Source of the DNA: UBA8231 sp036011085
GTDB taxonomy: Bacteria; Latescibacterota; UBA2968; UBA8231
Length of the DNA stretch: 64,000 nt
Assembly: GCA_036011085.1 (NCBI GenBank)
Contig: DASCMS010000044.1
Span: forward strand, 158,819-222,818
Reading direction: 5' to 3'
The number at the start of each line of letters is the position of its first letter. Position 1 is the stretch's first letter. Shown piece by piece: positions 52,443-61,356 of this stretch. The position numbers were made by a program, and so were the translations under genes. Under the pieces are notes generated by a model. The model saw only the letters and a list, made by a program, of their open reading frames with translations. It was not told the origin of the DNA and ran no database searches.

Positions 52443-53450
52443 CTATGCGGCGAGCTGTCGAGATGCATCGATCCGGCCCTGGTTCTTCAGGGCAGCGGCG
52501 ATCCAATACATACATTCCACCTGGTAGCCTACTGACTGGTAGCCCCTTGGGCGAACCGTCAGCTTGGTCAGCAGCTGCTTGAAGGTGCGCTCCACGGCGG
52601 GCCAGTCCTGTCGCTGGGCGAACAGTCGACCGCGCAGGTACAGAGAGCCGTTCGTGGGCGGCTCGATGGTGTCCATCAGCAGCTGGTTGGCAGCCAGTGC
52701 ACCCTCCCAGTCACCGGCGTCGTAGCGAGCCAGCGCCAGTCCGTGCAGGGCGCCGTTGCGAATGTAGCGCCCGTGGTCGACGGCCAGCTGCATCTGCCGG
52801 AGGCCGAGGTCCCGCCGGTCGCGCATCCAGAAAGCTACCGTACGAAGGAAGTCTGAGCGCGCTGTCCGCCAGTAGTGATATCCGCCAAGAGCGAAGTAGG
52901 CATCGTAGAGTCGGGGGTCGCGTTTCAGGGCGGTATTGAGATGTTCGTTGCTGCGCCGACCGTCGAGGAAGGCGCCGATCCAGTTGTGACGCCGCAAGCG
53001 CGCCAGAGCCCGATAGCCGTAGGCGGAGCCGACGTAGAAGCTGAGCCAGGGATCGTCGCTCGATGCCAGCAATTCCGTACCGGTGTCGATGGCCCGCTGG
53101 GCGTTGAGGTCGACCTCTTCCTGGAACTGGCTGAGACGGTGGCTCTGCATCCAGTTGACATAGACGCCAGCGGTGGACAGGTACGGTCCGGGATGGTCGG
53201 GCAGGGCCTCATGCAGGCTGTCGCACAGGACGAGGGCCTCTTCGTACCGGCCGATGTCGCCCAGGCGCAGGATGCGGGTGATCGAACGGTCGAAGGTCGA
53301 ATCGACGGCGGCCCGTTCGCCGGGAGCTGGAGTCGGCAGGTCATCGGCGGCGCAGGTGGCGCAGAGGGCGAGGTTCAGGCTGATGGTGCCGGCGCGCAGG
53401 GCCAAGAGCATTCTCTGCTGTCGGGACAGGGCTTCGGGACTGTGATTCAT
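52443..53450 (-). CDS. TPR-like tetratricopeptide protein, ended early by an amber codon
   Basis: A 335-residue helical protein with a signal peptide-like start (MNHSPEALSRQQRMLL, hydrophobic to about residue 35) and tetratricopeptide-like repeats: LGDIGRYEEALVLCDSLHEALPDHPG, LYDAYFALGGYHYW, LGLRQMQLAVDHG and ARYDAGDWEGALAANQLL. It is probably a periplasmic scaffold. The gene ends with TAG at 52443, but the same frame continues for 40 codons to overlap the methyltransferase start, so the natural product is probably about 376 residues. The ATG 53450 is preferred because upstream sequence is unconserved. Its role in the methyltransferase operon is unknown. Confidence 0.65.
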   Translation of the reverse strand: MNHSPEALSRQQRMLLALRAGTISLNLALCATCAADDLPTPAPGERAAVDSTFDRSITRILRLGDIGRYEEALVLCDSLHEALPDHPGPYLSTAGVYVNWMQSHRLSQFQEEVDLNAQRAIDTGTELLASSDDPWLSFYVGSAYGYRALARLRRHNWIGAFLDGRRSNEHLNTALKRDPRLYDAYFALGGYHYWRTARSDFLRTVAFWMRDRRDLGLRQMQLAVDHGRYIRNGALHGLALARYDAGDWEGALAANQLLMDTIEPPTNGSLYLRGRLFAQRQDWPAVERTFKQLLTKLTVRPRGYQSVGYQVECMYWIAAALKNQGRIDASRQLAA

Positions 53451-53487
53451 ACGATACAACGGGCAACGGGGGGCGTCCGGTAATGGA

Positions 53488-54660
53488 TTACACTCGCGAG
53501 ACTGAAATCGCCGCCAGCCAGCGCCAGATGAAGAGTACGATGCTGCCGATGGAGACGCCGATTCCCATCCAGACGTAGGTAGGGATGGTGCCCCGTGTAT
53601 CCAGGCTGATGCCCACCAGCGGCGACAGCAGGGCAAAGCTCAGTGCCGCCACGACGCCGACGATGGAGTGCACTGTGGCGCGCACGTCATCCTCGACCTG
53701 GCCGTTGACCCAGGCACCCAGTGTTGGTTTGTAGGCGGCCCGCACCATCTGCTGCAGGGAGATGATGATGATGGACCATGCCGAGACCAGCAGGGCGGGC
53801 AACAGGAAAGTGAAGGCCAGCAGCAGGGCCATGGCCGGCAAGGCGGTTCGAGCGTCCTGCCAGCGATGAGCAAGGTAGCGTGCTGTCAGTGCGGCGACGA
53901 TGTTGAAAGCGCCGAAGATCGGACCGTACCAGAGAATTGGAATCTCGACGTGGACGAAATAGGGTTCATAGAGCCAGAACCCGGCACGTGTGGAGAAGCC
54001 CATCACGGCGGCGATGGCCAGCGTCCAGCGCAGTGCAGGCGTGCGCAGAGCGATACCGAAGCTGTGGAGAATATGGGTTGCGTATCGTCTCTCCCCCTTG
54101 TCCCGATGCGGTTCGGTAAAGCGCAGCGTCACGGATGCCGACAACAGGGCCGTGCCGACACTGATCCAGAATGGCAGATCGGCGTCGATCTCGTAGAGGA
54201 GGCTGCAGCCGAAGGTGCCCACGCTCTGACCGACAAAGATCCAGGAGATGGCGCGGCCCTCGATGCGGGCGTACTCACCCTCGCGGCCGAGCCGCGCCAG
54301 ACTCTCGTAGAGAAAGGCAGAATCCGCACCGGATTTGAAGGTCAACCCCGCGGCGAAGAGCATCTCCGCCAGGGCGATCGCAGGGAAGCTCGTGCTCAGG
54401 ATGTAGGCGGTGAGACCGACGGCGATGCACAGTGAGGACAACAACAGCGACAGACGCCGGGACACGCGATCGGCGATGATGCCGGTGGGCATCTCGAACA
54501 CGACCAGGGACACGGCCGAGATGGACTGCAGCAGCATGATCTCGGTGTAGACCAGACCCTTGGAGCGCAGATACGGCGTCAGGACCGGACCGATGATGAT
54601 CAGGCCGAAGAGCAGTCGGTACAGCGGGTAGTAGCGTATGTTACGCTCGTAGAGGTCCAC
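53488..54660 (-). CDS. Major facilitator superfamily transporter
   Basis: A 390-residue membrane protein with about twelve hydrophobic helices. MFS features are the acidic MPTGIIADRVSRRLSL loop between helices 2 and 3 (the G-x-x-x-D-R-x-x-R-R signature) and a central charged loop. It could export or import a small molecule. It lies 37 bases upstream of the TPR-like gene on the minus strand, and its start is 68 bases from the divergent radical SAM gene, so the two share a promoter region. Confidence 0.85.
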   Translation of the reverse strand: MDLYERNIRYYPLYRLLFGLIIIGPVLTPYLRSKGLVYTEIMLLQSISAVSLVVFEMPTGIIADRVSRRLSLLLSSLCIAVGLTAYILSTSFPAIALAEMLFAAGLTFKSGADSAFLYESLARLGREGEYARIEGRAISWIFVGQSVGTFGCSLLYEIDADLPFWISVGTALLSASVTLRFTEPHRDKGERRYATHILHSFGIALRTPALRWTLAIAAVMGFSTRAGFWLYEPYFVHVEIPILWYGPIFGAFNIVAALTARYLAHRWQDARTALPAMALLLAFTFLLPALLVSAWSIIIISLQQMVRAAYKPTLGAWVNGQVEDDVRATVHSIVGVVAALSFALLSPLVGISLDTRGTIPTYVWMGIGVSIGSIVLFIWRWLAAISVSRV

Positions 54661-54728
54661 GGCCCCAGACTAGCGGCCTCTGACAACAGTGTCAAAGCTT
54701 ATAGAGCCCCGCGGCTCCTGGAGGCAGC

Positions 54729-56153
54729 ATGCCGGATCTGTCCGCCTATCACCCCACCCACCGGGCCCGTCTGGAAGCCCTGTTGCAGACCCCCGCCTGG
54801 CAGGCGGCCATCACCAACGGGTTCGTCGACGAAGTCCGGGAGCAACGTCTGCCGCCAGGATCGACGCGCGACTTCGTCGCCACCGTGGTCGATCAGCTGA
54901 CAACGTGCAACGAGGAGGGCGTGCGGCGGCGCATCGCCGCCGGCTGCCGCGACCGGGACGGACTCGTCGCCGAAATGAGTCGCTGGCCCGACGATCTGGC
55001 CGGCATGACCCCGTTGCTGTCCTTCCTGGGGCTCACTCTCACCTACGGCTGCAACTTTGATCCGCGCTGCGCCTACTGCACGCAGAGCTGGCAGGAACCA
55101 GCAGTCGACCTGCCGGGATGGAAGCGGATCGTCGACGAGGCCACACGCAACAACGAGGGCCAGGGCCCCTACGTCTACATCACCGGGGGCGAGGTGCTTA
55201 CCCTGGAAGAGGCCATCTGGGGCGATGACGGGATCGTGGCGTTTGCCAGCAGGCGCGGCGCCGCCGTCAACATCAACACGAACGCGTCGTTGATCACTCC
55301 CGAGATCGCCCTGCGTCTGATCAAGGTGGGCACGTCGAAGCTGCACATCTCCATGGACACACCTGACGCCGCCGTGCAGGACGAGCTGTGGGGTGAAGCG
55401 GGCCGCCGCGATCGGGTCCTCGAGGGCATCGGTCACCTGCAGCTGGCGCGCGATCTGGTCGGTGTCGACGGCCCGGGCATCCACATGAACTGCGTGCTGA
55501 ACCGACACAACCTCGATCGCGTCGGCGAGCTCTTCGGCTTTCTCTGCGAGCGCAAGAAGCGAGTACCGAAGAACCACCCGCAGTTCCTCGATCTGCTGCC
55601 GCACATGATTCCCGTCGGCGGCGACGCCAACGTGGACCTGCGCCCCACGGCGGCCGACTTCGAGCGCTTCCATGACGTCGTGTGGGAGGAGGTCCGGCGG
55701 CAGTGGGACCGCTACCAGAGCGAAGCCGGCATCGAGGCGGAGGACCGGGGGCCGCTCTCCGGTCCCTTCCGGAATCCTTTTGAACGGGTCGACCAGGGCA
55801 GCGACCTGCAGACCTACGCGCGCCACGCGGCCGACGGCCATTACGGCAGAACGGCGTTGTCGAGGCGATGTTACGTGGCTCCCACCCAGGCGTCGGTGAC
55901 GCCGGACGGTCTCCAGTACCGCTGTGGGGCCCATGCCGTACGGCGCACGCAAAGCATCGGCAGCACGGCAGGCCTCGGCATCATGGACAACATCCGCGCC
56001 GGCCTGGACGGGGGGCACGAACTGCCACGTGCAGAGGTCTGCGACAGCTGCGCCCTGGCCACCGTCTATATCAACCAATCGGCGGAGAACAAGCTGGAAG
56101 AGAGGGTCGAGGCATTGCTGAAGGAGACCGAATCGGAGGTTGCCCGGCCGTGA
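54729..56153 (+). CDS. Radical SAM protein with CX5CX2C motif and SPASM-like C-terminus
   Basis: A 474-residue radical SAM enzyme. The 4Fe-4S cluster cysteines are C108, C114 and C117 in GCNFDPRCAYC, spaced CX5CX2C rather than the usual CX3CX2C. The TGGEVLTLEEA segment (152-162), NINTNASLI and HISMDTPD strands support the partial TIM barrel. The C-terminal cysteines C381, C399, C438 and C441 (CYVAPTQ, YRCG, CDSCAL) resemble a SPASM auxiliary-cluster domain, as in peptide- or sugar-modifying enzymes. Known CX5CX2C enzymes include HmdB. It is divergent from an MFS transporter. No precursor peptide gene is seen. The substrate is unknown. Confidence 0.84.
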   Translation: MPDLSAYHPTHRARLEALLQTPAWQAAITNGFVDEVREQRLPPGSTRDFVATVVDQLTTCNEEGVRRRIAAGCRDRDGLVAEMSRWPDDLAGMTPLLSFLGLTLTYGCNFDPRCAYCTQSWQEPAVDLPGWKRIVDEATRNNEGQGPYVYITGGEVLTLEEAIWGDDGIVAFASRRGAAVNINTNASLITPEIALRLIKVGTSKLHISMDTPDAAVQDELWGEAGRRDRVLEGIGHLQLARDLVGVDGPGIHMNCVLNRHNLDRVGELFGFLCERKKRVPKNHPQFLDLLPHMIPVGGDANVDLRPTAADFERFHDVVWEEVRRQWDRYQSEAGIEAEDRGPLSGPFRNPFERVDQGSDLQTYARHAADGHYGRTALSRRCYVAPTQASVTPDGLQYRCGAHAVRRTQSIGSTAGLGIMDNIRAGLDGGHELPRAEVCDSCALATVYINQSAENKLEERVEALLKETESEVARP

Positions 56154-56175
56154 GGGAGCCTCTAGCCTTGCGCCC

Positions 56176-57882
56176 ATGACGCTACTCGACTGGGCCGTCG
56201 TCGTCATCCTCAACGGCGGTGTCGTCACCTACAGCCTGTTCTGTCATCGCCATAAGGGCGAGAGCTTCGACTGGTACCTTGCGGCCAAGTCCATGCCGTG
56301 GTGGATGATCGGACTGTCCGCCTTCGGCACGGCAGTCGACTCCGGGGACTACGTGGGCATCGTCGGTGGCTCGTACAACCTGGGCCTGTCACAGCTGTCA
56401 CAGTGGTGGCTGGGCATCGCCGTGGGCTGGACGGTGCTCAGCTTCTTCGTCATCGTGCCCATGTACCGCACCGGCGTGTTTACCAACGCCGAGTGGCTCG
56501 AGCTGCGCTTCGGCCCGGCCGTGCGCGTTCTGGCGGTTCTGATCAACGTGCAATCCCGCACGAACGTGCTGGGCAACATCTTCTTTTCCATGTTCCTCGT
56601 GCTCAATGTCGTGGCCGGCATCGAGGGCACCACCAGTTGGCTCATCGTCGTCGCCATCGCGGCCTCATCGGTGCTCTACATCGTGCGCGGCGGCCTGCAG
56701 GCCGGTGTGGTCACCGACGCGCTGCAGAGCCTGACGATGATCGTGGCGTCGCTGGTTCTGTGGGGTGTCGTCTACACGTCGATGGGTGGCTGGCAGGGCA
56801 TCGAGACGCAACTGGAGGAGGTCGAGGCGGGGCTGTCGGACACGTTGCTGCACGTGGGCGGCTACTCACCGCCCGGCGTGCCGCCCCTGCTCGTCGTCTT
56901 CGGCTTCATCGTCGTGTTGACCATGTACGCCGTGATCAACCAGTATGAAGCCATCCGCTTCCTGGGGGCCCGCTCGGAATGGGACTTCAAGATGGCGGCG
57001 CTGGTAGCCAGCGTGGCAACGGCAATCTGCCTGTTCTTCAACGTCAGCCTGGGGCCCATGGCGCGGGTGGATTTTCCCAACCTGGAGATCGTCGACCAGG
57101 CCTATCCACTGCTGATAGTCAAGTACCTGCCAGCAGGCCTGGTGGGCCTCGTCGTGGCCGGTCTCGTGGCGGCGGGCTACTCAACCTTCGACTCCATCGG
57201 TATCGGCCTGTCGTCGCTGTTCGTGCGTGACATCTACGCCCGCTTTCTGGTCCGCCACGGCGACGATGCGCACTACACCCGTGTGGGTCGCTGGTCGGTG
57301 CCCTTCATCCTTGCCCTTGGCTTCCTCTATGTACCGTTCCTGCAGCAGGGCATGCTGCTGTTCTATCTGCGGCTGGCGGGCGCCATCGCCGTGCCACTGA
57401 TGACGGTGATGCTGATGGGGGTGTTCACCCGTGTGCGGCGCGAGACCGGCATCGTGGGCTTGCTCGTGGGCCTGTCCTACGGCATTTCCGCGATCCTGGC
57501 GGATCTGAATGACTGGCCGATGCCGGTGTGGTACCACAACACGTGGTGGACGTACCTGTGGAACCTGCTGCTGCCGGCGCTGAGCATGGGGGCCGTCTCG
57601 GCGTGGCTCAAGTGGCGCCGTGGCCCGGCGGCAGAGGAAGACCTGCGTGGTCTCGTGTACGCTGCCGACGACGATCCCCAGGTCGTGCGTGAACTGATGC
57701 GGGAACGGCTACAGGCCTTCGAAGGCACATGGCTGCAGCGTACTCTGACCGAGGCGCCGGTGCGGCCGAAGTATCCCTTTGATGTCGCCGCGACAGGTCC
57801 CCGCTGGTTCCAGCGGCCGGGCGTGTGGTTGGGGACATACCTGGCGACGGCGGCGTATCTGCTGTTCGTTGTCCTCTGGTGA
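56176..57882 (+). CDS. Sodium:solute symporter (SSS family)
   Basis: A 568-residue membrane protein with about 13-14 helices and the SSS pattern: WYLAAKSMPWWMIGLSAFGTAVDSGDYVGIVG in helix 1, VSASLA-like and YSTFDSIGIGLSSLFVRDIY in later helices. It uses the sodium gradient to import sugars, vitamins or carboxylates. The GH1 gene follows after 9 bases, so uptake and hydrolysis of a beta-glucoside or similar sugar is likely. Start ATG 56176 is 22 bases after the radical SAM stop. The substrate is inferred. Confidence 0.88.
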   Translation: MTLLDWAVVVILNGGVVTYSLFCHRHKGESFDWYLAAKSMPWWMIGLSAFGTAVDSGDYVGIVGGSYNLGLSQLSQWWLGIAVGWTVLSFFVIVPMYRTGVFTNAEWLELRFGPAVRVLAVLINVQSRTNVLGNIFFSMFLVLNVVAGIEGTTSWLIVVAIAASSVLYIVRGGLQAGVVTDALQSLTMIVASLVLWGVVYTSMGGWQGIETQLEEVEAGLSDTLLHVGGYSPPGVPPLLVVFGFIVVLTMYAVINQYEAIRFLGARSEWDFKMAALVASVATAICLFFNVSLGPMARVDFPNLEIVDQAYPLLIVKYLPAGLVGLVVAGLVAAGYSTFDSIGIGLSSLFVRDIYARFLVRHGDDAHYTRVGRWSVPFILALGFLYVPFLQQGMLLFYLRLAGAIAVPLMTVMLMGVFTRVRRETGIVGLLVGLSYGISAILADLNDWPMPVWYHNTWWTYLWNLLLPALSMGAVSAWLKWRRGPAAEEDLRGLVYAADDDPQVVRELMRERLQAFEGTWLQRTLTEAPVRPKYPFDVAATGPRWFQRPGVWLGTYLATAAYLLFVVLW

Positions 57883-57891
57883 AGGAGATCG

Positions 57892-59250
57892 ATGATGGAT
57901 GACATGCTGTGTTTTCCGGAAGACTTTCTGTGGGCCTGTGCTACCGCCTCCTACCAGGTGGAGGGCGCGGCCGCCGAGGATGGTCGTGGACCGTCGGTGT
58001 GGGACACGTTTTCGCACACACCCGGCAAGGTTCGCAACGACCATCACGGCGACATCGCCTGCGACCAGTACCATCGGTACGCTGAGGATGTGCAGCTGAT
58101 GAAGTGGCTGGGCGTCAGGGCGTACCGCTTCTCCGTGTCGTGGTCGCGGGTGTTTCCCGAGGGCGACGGGGAGCCGAACGAAGCCGGTATCGCCTACTAC
58201 GAACGTCTCGTGGACGAGCTGCTGGCCAACGACATTCAGCCGTGGCTGACCTTCTTCCATTGGGATCTGCCGCAGTCGCTGGAAGATCGCTTCGGCGGCT
58301 GGCGGTCCCGGGAGACGTCGACGCGGTTCGCCGACTACGTCGCCTGTGTGACCCAGCGACTTTCGGATCGCGTCAAGCACTACTTCACGATCAATGAGTT
58401 CGTTTGCTTCACTGATCTGGGTTATGCCAACGGCATCTTCGCCCCGGGGCTCGAGTTGCCGAAACGTGAGTGCAATCAGATCCGCCATCACGCCGTGCTC
58501 GCCCACGGGCTGGCAGCGAAGGCGATCCGGGCCATTGCCGGTGCCGATGCCCTCGTCGGCATCGCCGAGAACACAGATGTCTGTGTTCCCGTGATAGAAA
58601 CCGAACCCCACATTACCGCGGCGCGAACCGCCATGCGCGTCAAGGCGGCGCCGTTCCTGACGGTGGTGCAGGAGGGCAAGTATCCCGACTTCTACCTGGA
58701 ACAGGAGGGCGAGGACGCGCCGCAGTTCACCGACGGCGACATGGAAGCCATCGGCACACCCCTCGACTTCCTCGGCATGAACATGTACACGCCGACGTAC
58801 GTCATCGCCGACGAGGAGGCGCCGCATGGCTATCGGGAGGTCCCGCATTCACCGTCGTACCCGATGATGTTCACCGACTGGCTCTACTTCTGTCCGCAGA
58901 TCACCTACTGGGGGCCGCGTTTCGCCAGCGAGCTCTGGGATGTACCCGAGATCTACATCACAGAGAACGGCTGTCCCTGTGACGACCAGGTCAACGACGT
59001 CGGCAAGGTGGAGGACACGGACCGCGTGATGTACGTGAGAAATCACCTGCAGTCGTTGGCGCGGGCGGCGCACGAGGGGGTGCCGGTAAGGGGTTACTTC
59101 GTGTGGAGCATGCTGGACAACTTCGAGTGGGTGCGTGGCTACACCGAGCGCTTCGGCATCATCCACGTAGACTTCGAGACGCTCGAACGCACGCCCAAGC
59201 TCAGCGCCGACTTCTATCGCGAGGTGGTCAGGGCCAACCGCGTCGTGTGA
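57892..59250 (+). CDS. Glycoside hydrolase family 1 beta-glucosidase-like
   Basis: A 452-residue enzyme, typical GH1 length. The acid/base is E169 in TINEF (usually NEP, so Pro is Phe) and the nucleophile E358 in ITENG. FLWACATASYQVEGA (N-terminal), WHWDLP-like FFHWDLPQSLED and WSMLDNFEW (substrate-binding Glu-Trp) are all conserved. It should cleave terminal beta-linked glucose, galactose or phospho-sugar units in the cytoplasm. Preceded by AAGGAG. It forms a pair with the sodium symporter gene upstream. Confidence 0.93.
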   Translation: MMDDMLCFPEDFLWACATASYQVEGAAAEDGRGPSVWDTFSHTPGKVRNDHHGDIACDQYHRYAEDVQLMKWLGVRAYRFSVSWSRVFPEGDGEPNEAGIAYYERLVDELLANDIQPWLTFFHWDLPQSLEDRFGGWRSRETSTRFADYVACVTQRLSDRVKHYFTINEFVCFTDLGYANGIFAPGLELPKRECNQIRHHAVLAHGLAAKAIRAIAGADALVGIAENTDVCVPVIETEPHITAARTAMRVKAAPFLTVVQEGKYPDFYLEQEGEDAPQFTDGDMEAIGTPLDFLGMNMYTPTYVIADEEAPHGYREVPHSPSYPMMFTDWLYFCPQITYWGPRFASELWDVPEIYITENGCPCDDQVNDVGKVEDTDRVMYVRNHLQSLARAAHEGVPVRGYFVWSMLDNFEWVRGYTERFGIIHVDFETLERTPKLSADFYREVVRANRVV

Positions 59251-59251
59251 C

Positions 59252-60139
59252 TCAGAAGGCCGACCGGCCCTGATCGTCGTGCCGCCTGGAGGCGCGCCCG
59301 ATGACCTGATGGTCGCTCAGATTCGCCAACTCCAGGGCGTGCCCGGTTACCGGCAGGTGGTAGTGACACTCGGCGTTCATTTTGATGAAACCCTCGGCGT
59401 AGGCACAGCGGACGGCCCCGCCAAAGGCGCCATCGCTGGTTTCGATGCGCTTGCGGGCGTAGGCTCCGCCGTAGCCCTGGCTGACCAGCGCGTCGAGAGC
59501 GGCGAGCTTGTCTTCGACAACGTCGGTGATGTCGATGAAGACGTCGTTGTAGTAGCCGCCTTGCGCCCCCCAGACGTCGCGGGGTAACGGTGCACCCCCG
59601 GTACCGAAGAAGAAGGTCTGACTCACCTTGTGGGGCGGATTCGTGTCGCCGGGGTCGACGCTGCCAGCCAGCTGCATGCCGTACAGGGCGATCTGTCCGG
59701 CGATGGCGTGCGGGTTGGTGCTGGTCGAGCCCTCGCGCGGGAAGTGGGTGAGAACGACGTGGGGGCGCACCCGGCGCACGAGGGAAGCCACCTGCTTGAC
59801 GGCCTCTTCGGAGAGCAGGAGTACGGCGTCGTCGAGGCCCATGAAGTACAGCTCTTCGCACCCCAGCAGCGAGCAGGCCCGGCGGACCTCTTCGGCTTTG
59901 ACGTCGGCCCGCTCCGTCATCAGCTGCTGCAGCTCCGCAGCCTCTGGCACGCGTTCCCGGTGGAACATCTGGTCGCTGACCACGGCGTCGTGGACCCGGG
60001 CGCCGTGGGTGAGAACGGCACAGGCGACGCGATCGCCGCGGCGGGCGTGGTGGGCCATGGTGCCTCCGGACTGGTCGAAGATGTCAGCCGGGTGGGCGCC
60101 GATGATGAGCAAGGTGAGTGGCAGGTTCTGATCAGACAT
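59252..60139 (-). CDS. PIG-L/LmbE-family deacetylase
   Basis: A 295-residue enzyme of the PIG-L family that removes N-acetyl groups from amino sugars such as GlcNAc-inositol. The zinc motif reads AHPAD (15-19, usual AHPDD), followed by DQSGGTMAHH, and TNPHAIAGQIA supplies the third ligand. KAEEVRRACSLLGCEELYFMGLDD is characteristic. No signal peptide. ATG 60139 is preceded by AGGAAGA. It ends two bases after GH1, convergent. The AHPAD change replaces a conserved Asp, so activity may be altered. Confidence 0.85.
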   Translation of the reverse strand: MSDQNLPLTLLIIGAHPADIFDQSGGTMAHHARRGDRVACAVLTHGARVHDAVVSDQMFHRERVPEAAELQQLMTERADVKAEEVRRACSLLGCEELYFMGLDDAVLLLSEEAVKQVASLVRRVRPHVVLTHFPREGSTSTNPHAIAGQIALYGMQLAGSVDPGDTNPPHKVSQTFFFGTGGAPLPRDVWGAQGGYYNDVFIDITDVVEDKLAALDALVSQGYGGAYARKRIETSDGAFGGAVRCAYAEGFIKMNAECHYHLPVTGHALELANLSDHQVIGRASRRHDDQGRSAF

Positions 60140-60248
60140 GGGCTCGTCTTCCTGTCGGGGTGGGCTGTCCGTCAGCATAGACGGTCCTCGCAGAAGCAGG
60201 CGAGGCGAAACTTGCCCAAGAAGGTCGTCTGAGACAACACTGTACCGA

Positions 60249-61253
60249 ATGGAACGTGTGCTGGGGGAACTGCTGAACCATGACGATCCCTGCGTCAGGT
60301 ACAGGGTCCTCGTCGATGTCGGCGGGAAGTCGCCGTCAGCAGCGGCTGTGCGTCGACAGCAGCAGGAGATCCCAGGGTCCGCCCGAGTGCGAAAGCTGCT
60401 GGCCACACGGCGCCCTGATGGTCGAATGCCGGATGTGTACGGCAAGTACACCGGGGCGCACTGGACGCTGGCTGACCTGGCCGACATGGGCCATCCGGCG
60501 GCAGACCGGACACTGGAGCCGTTGCGGGATCAGGTCTACGAGTTCTGGCTGGCGCCGGAGCGCACCCGGGAGAGAGTCGTTGACGGCGAGGCGGCAAGGT
60601 ACAAGTCACGCCCGGGTGTTCCCATCATCGACGGTCGGGCTCGCCGGTGTGCCTCGCAGGAAGGCAATGCCCTGTATGCGACTCTGGCCCTCGGGTTGGC
60701 AGATAATCGAACTGACCAGCTCGCCAGCAACCTCGTTCGCTGGCAGTGGCCCGACGGCGGCTGGAACTGTGATCGGAAAACCCTGGCGATGACCTCGTCC
60801 TTCCACGAATCGCTGCTGCCGTTGCGCGGCCTGGCGTGGCACGCGAAGCTGACGGGCACAGCTGAGTCAAGCCGCGCCGTGGACAGGTGCTGCGAGTTCT
60901 TCCTCGAGCGTCACCTGTTCCGGCGTCGGCGGGACGGCGCCGTGATCCATGACAGCTTCCTGAAGCTGAAGTACCCACACTACTGGCACTACGACATTCT
61001 GATCGGCTTGAAGGTGCTGGCCGAGGCCGGGCGGATCAGCGACCCGCGCTGCGAGGAGGCCCTGGACGTGCTGCAGGCCAGGCGACTGCCCGACGGTGGC
61101 TGGCGAGCCGAGGGTAAGCATTACCGTGTCGTCGATGACCCCGCCAACGGGGGCACGCTGGTTGACTGGGGGCCGGTGTCGCGGCGGCCACTGATGAATC
61201 CCTACGTAACTCTCGACGCCCTGTTCGTGCTGCGCGAGTCCGGACGACTGTAG
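60249..61253 (+). CDS. Alpha/alpha-toroid protein, terpene-cyclase or prenyltransferase-like
   Basis: A 334-residue helical protein with two QW-type motifs, WQWPDGGWNCD and RLPDGGWRAEG, that mark the toroid fold of squalene-hopene cyclases and prenyltransferases. No DxDD cyclase acid motif or prenyltransferase cysteine is seen, so a catalytic role is unclear. It may bind a terpenoid or polysaccharide. The start is ATG 60249. It shares features with the protein encoded at 6428. Confidence 0.6.
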   Translation: MERVLGELLNHDDPCVRYRVLVDVGGKSPSAAAVRRQQQEIPGSARVRKLLATRRPDGRMPDVYGKYTGAHWTLADLADMGHPAADRTLEPLRDQVYEFWLAPERTRERVVDGEAARYKSRPGVPIIDGRARRCASQEGNALYATLALGLADNRTDQLASNLVRWQWPDGGWNCDRKTLAMTSSFHESLLPLRGLAWHAKLTGTAESSRAVDRCCEFFLERHLFRRRRDGAVIHDSFLKLKYPHYWHYDILIGLKVLAEAGRISDPRCEEALDVLQARRLPDGGWRAEGKHYRVVDDPANGGTLVDWGPVSRRPLMNPYVTLDALFVLRESGRL

Positions 61254-61356
61254 GTCGACGCCGGCGCGGTTTCCTGAGAAAGCTCTTTGTGGTGTGCGCT
61301 TCGGGCTCTATCCTGACTCGTATGTCGAATTCCACAAGCTGCCAGAGAGGCTGACG

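Noticed and set aside
53488..56153. RiPP biosynthesis cluster formed by the MFS and radical SAM genes
   Set aside because: No short precursor-like gene with a ribosome-binding site is seen in the 68-base divergent gap or around the pair, so only the radical SAM oddity is reported.
54699..56228. Minus-strand open frame of about 500 codons opposite the radical SAM gene
   Set aside because: The radical SAM cysteine motifs and barrel segments establish the plus strand.
59252..59290. GGCC-rich palindrome as a bidirectional terminator after GH1
   Set aside because: The bases lie within the PIG-L coding end and lack a uridine run.
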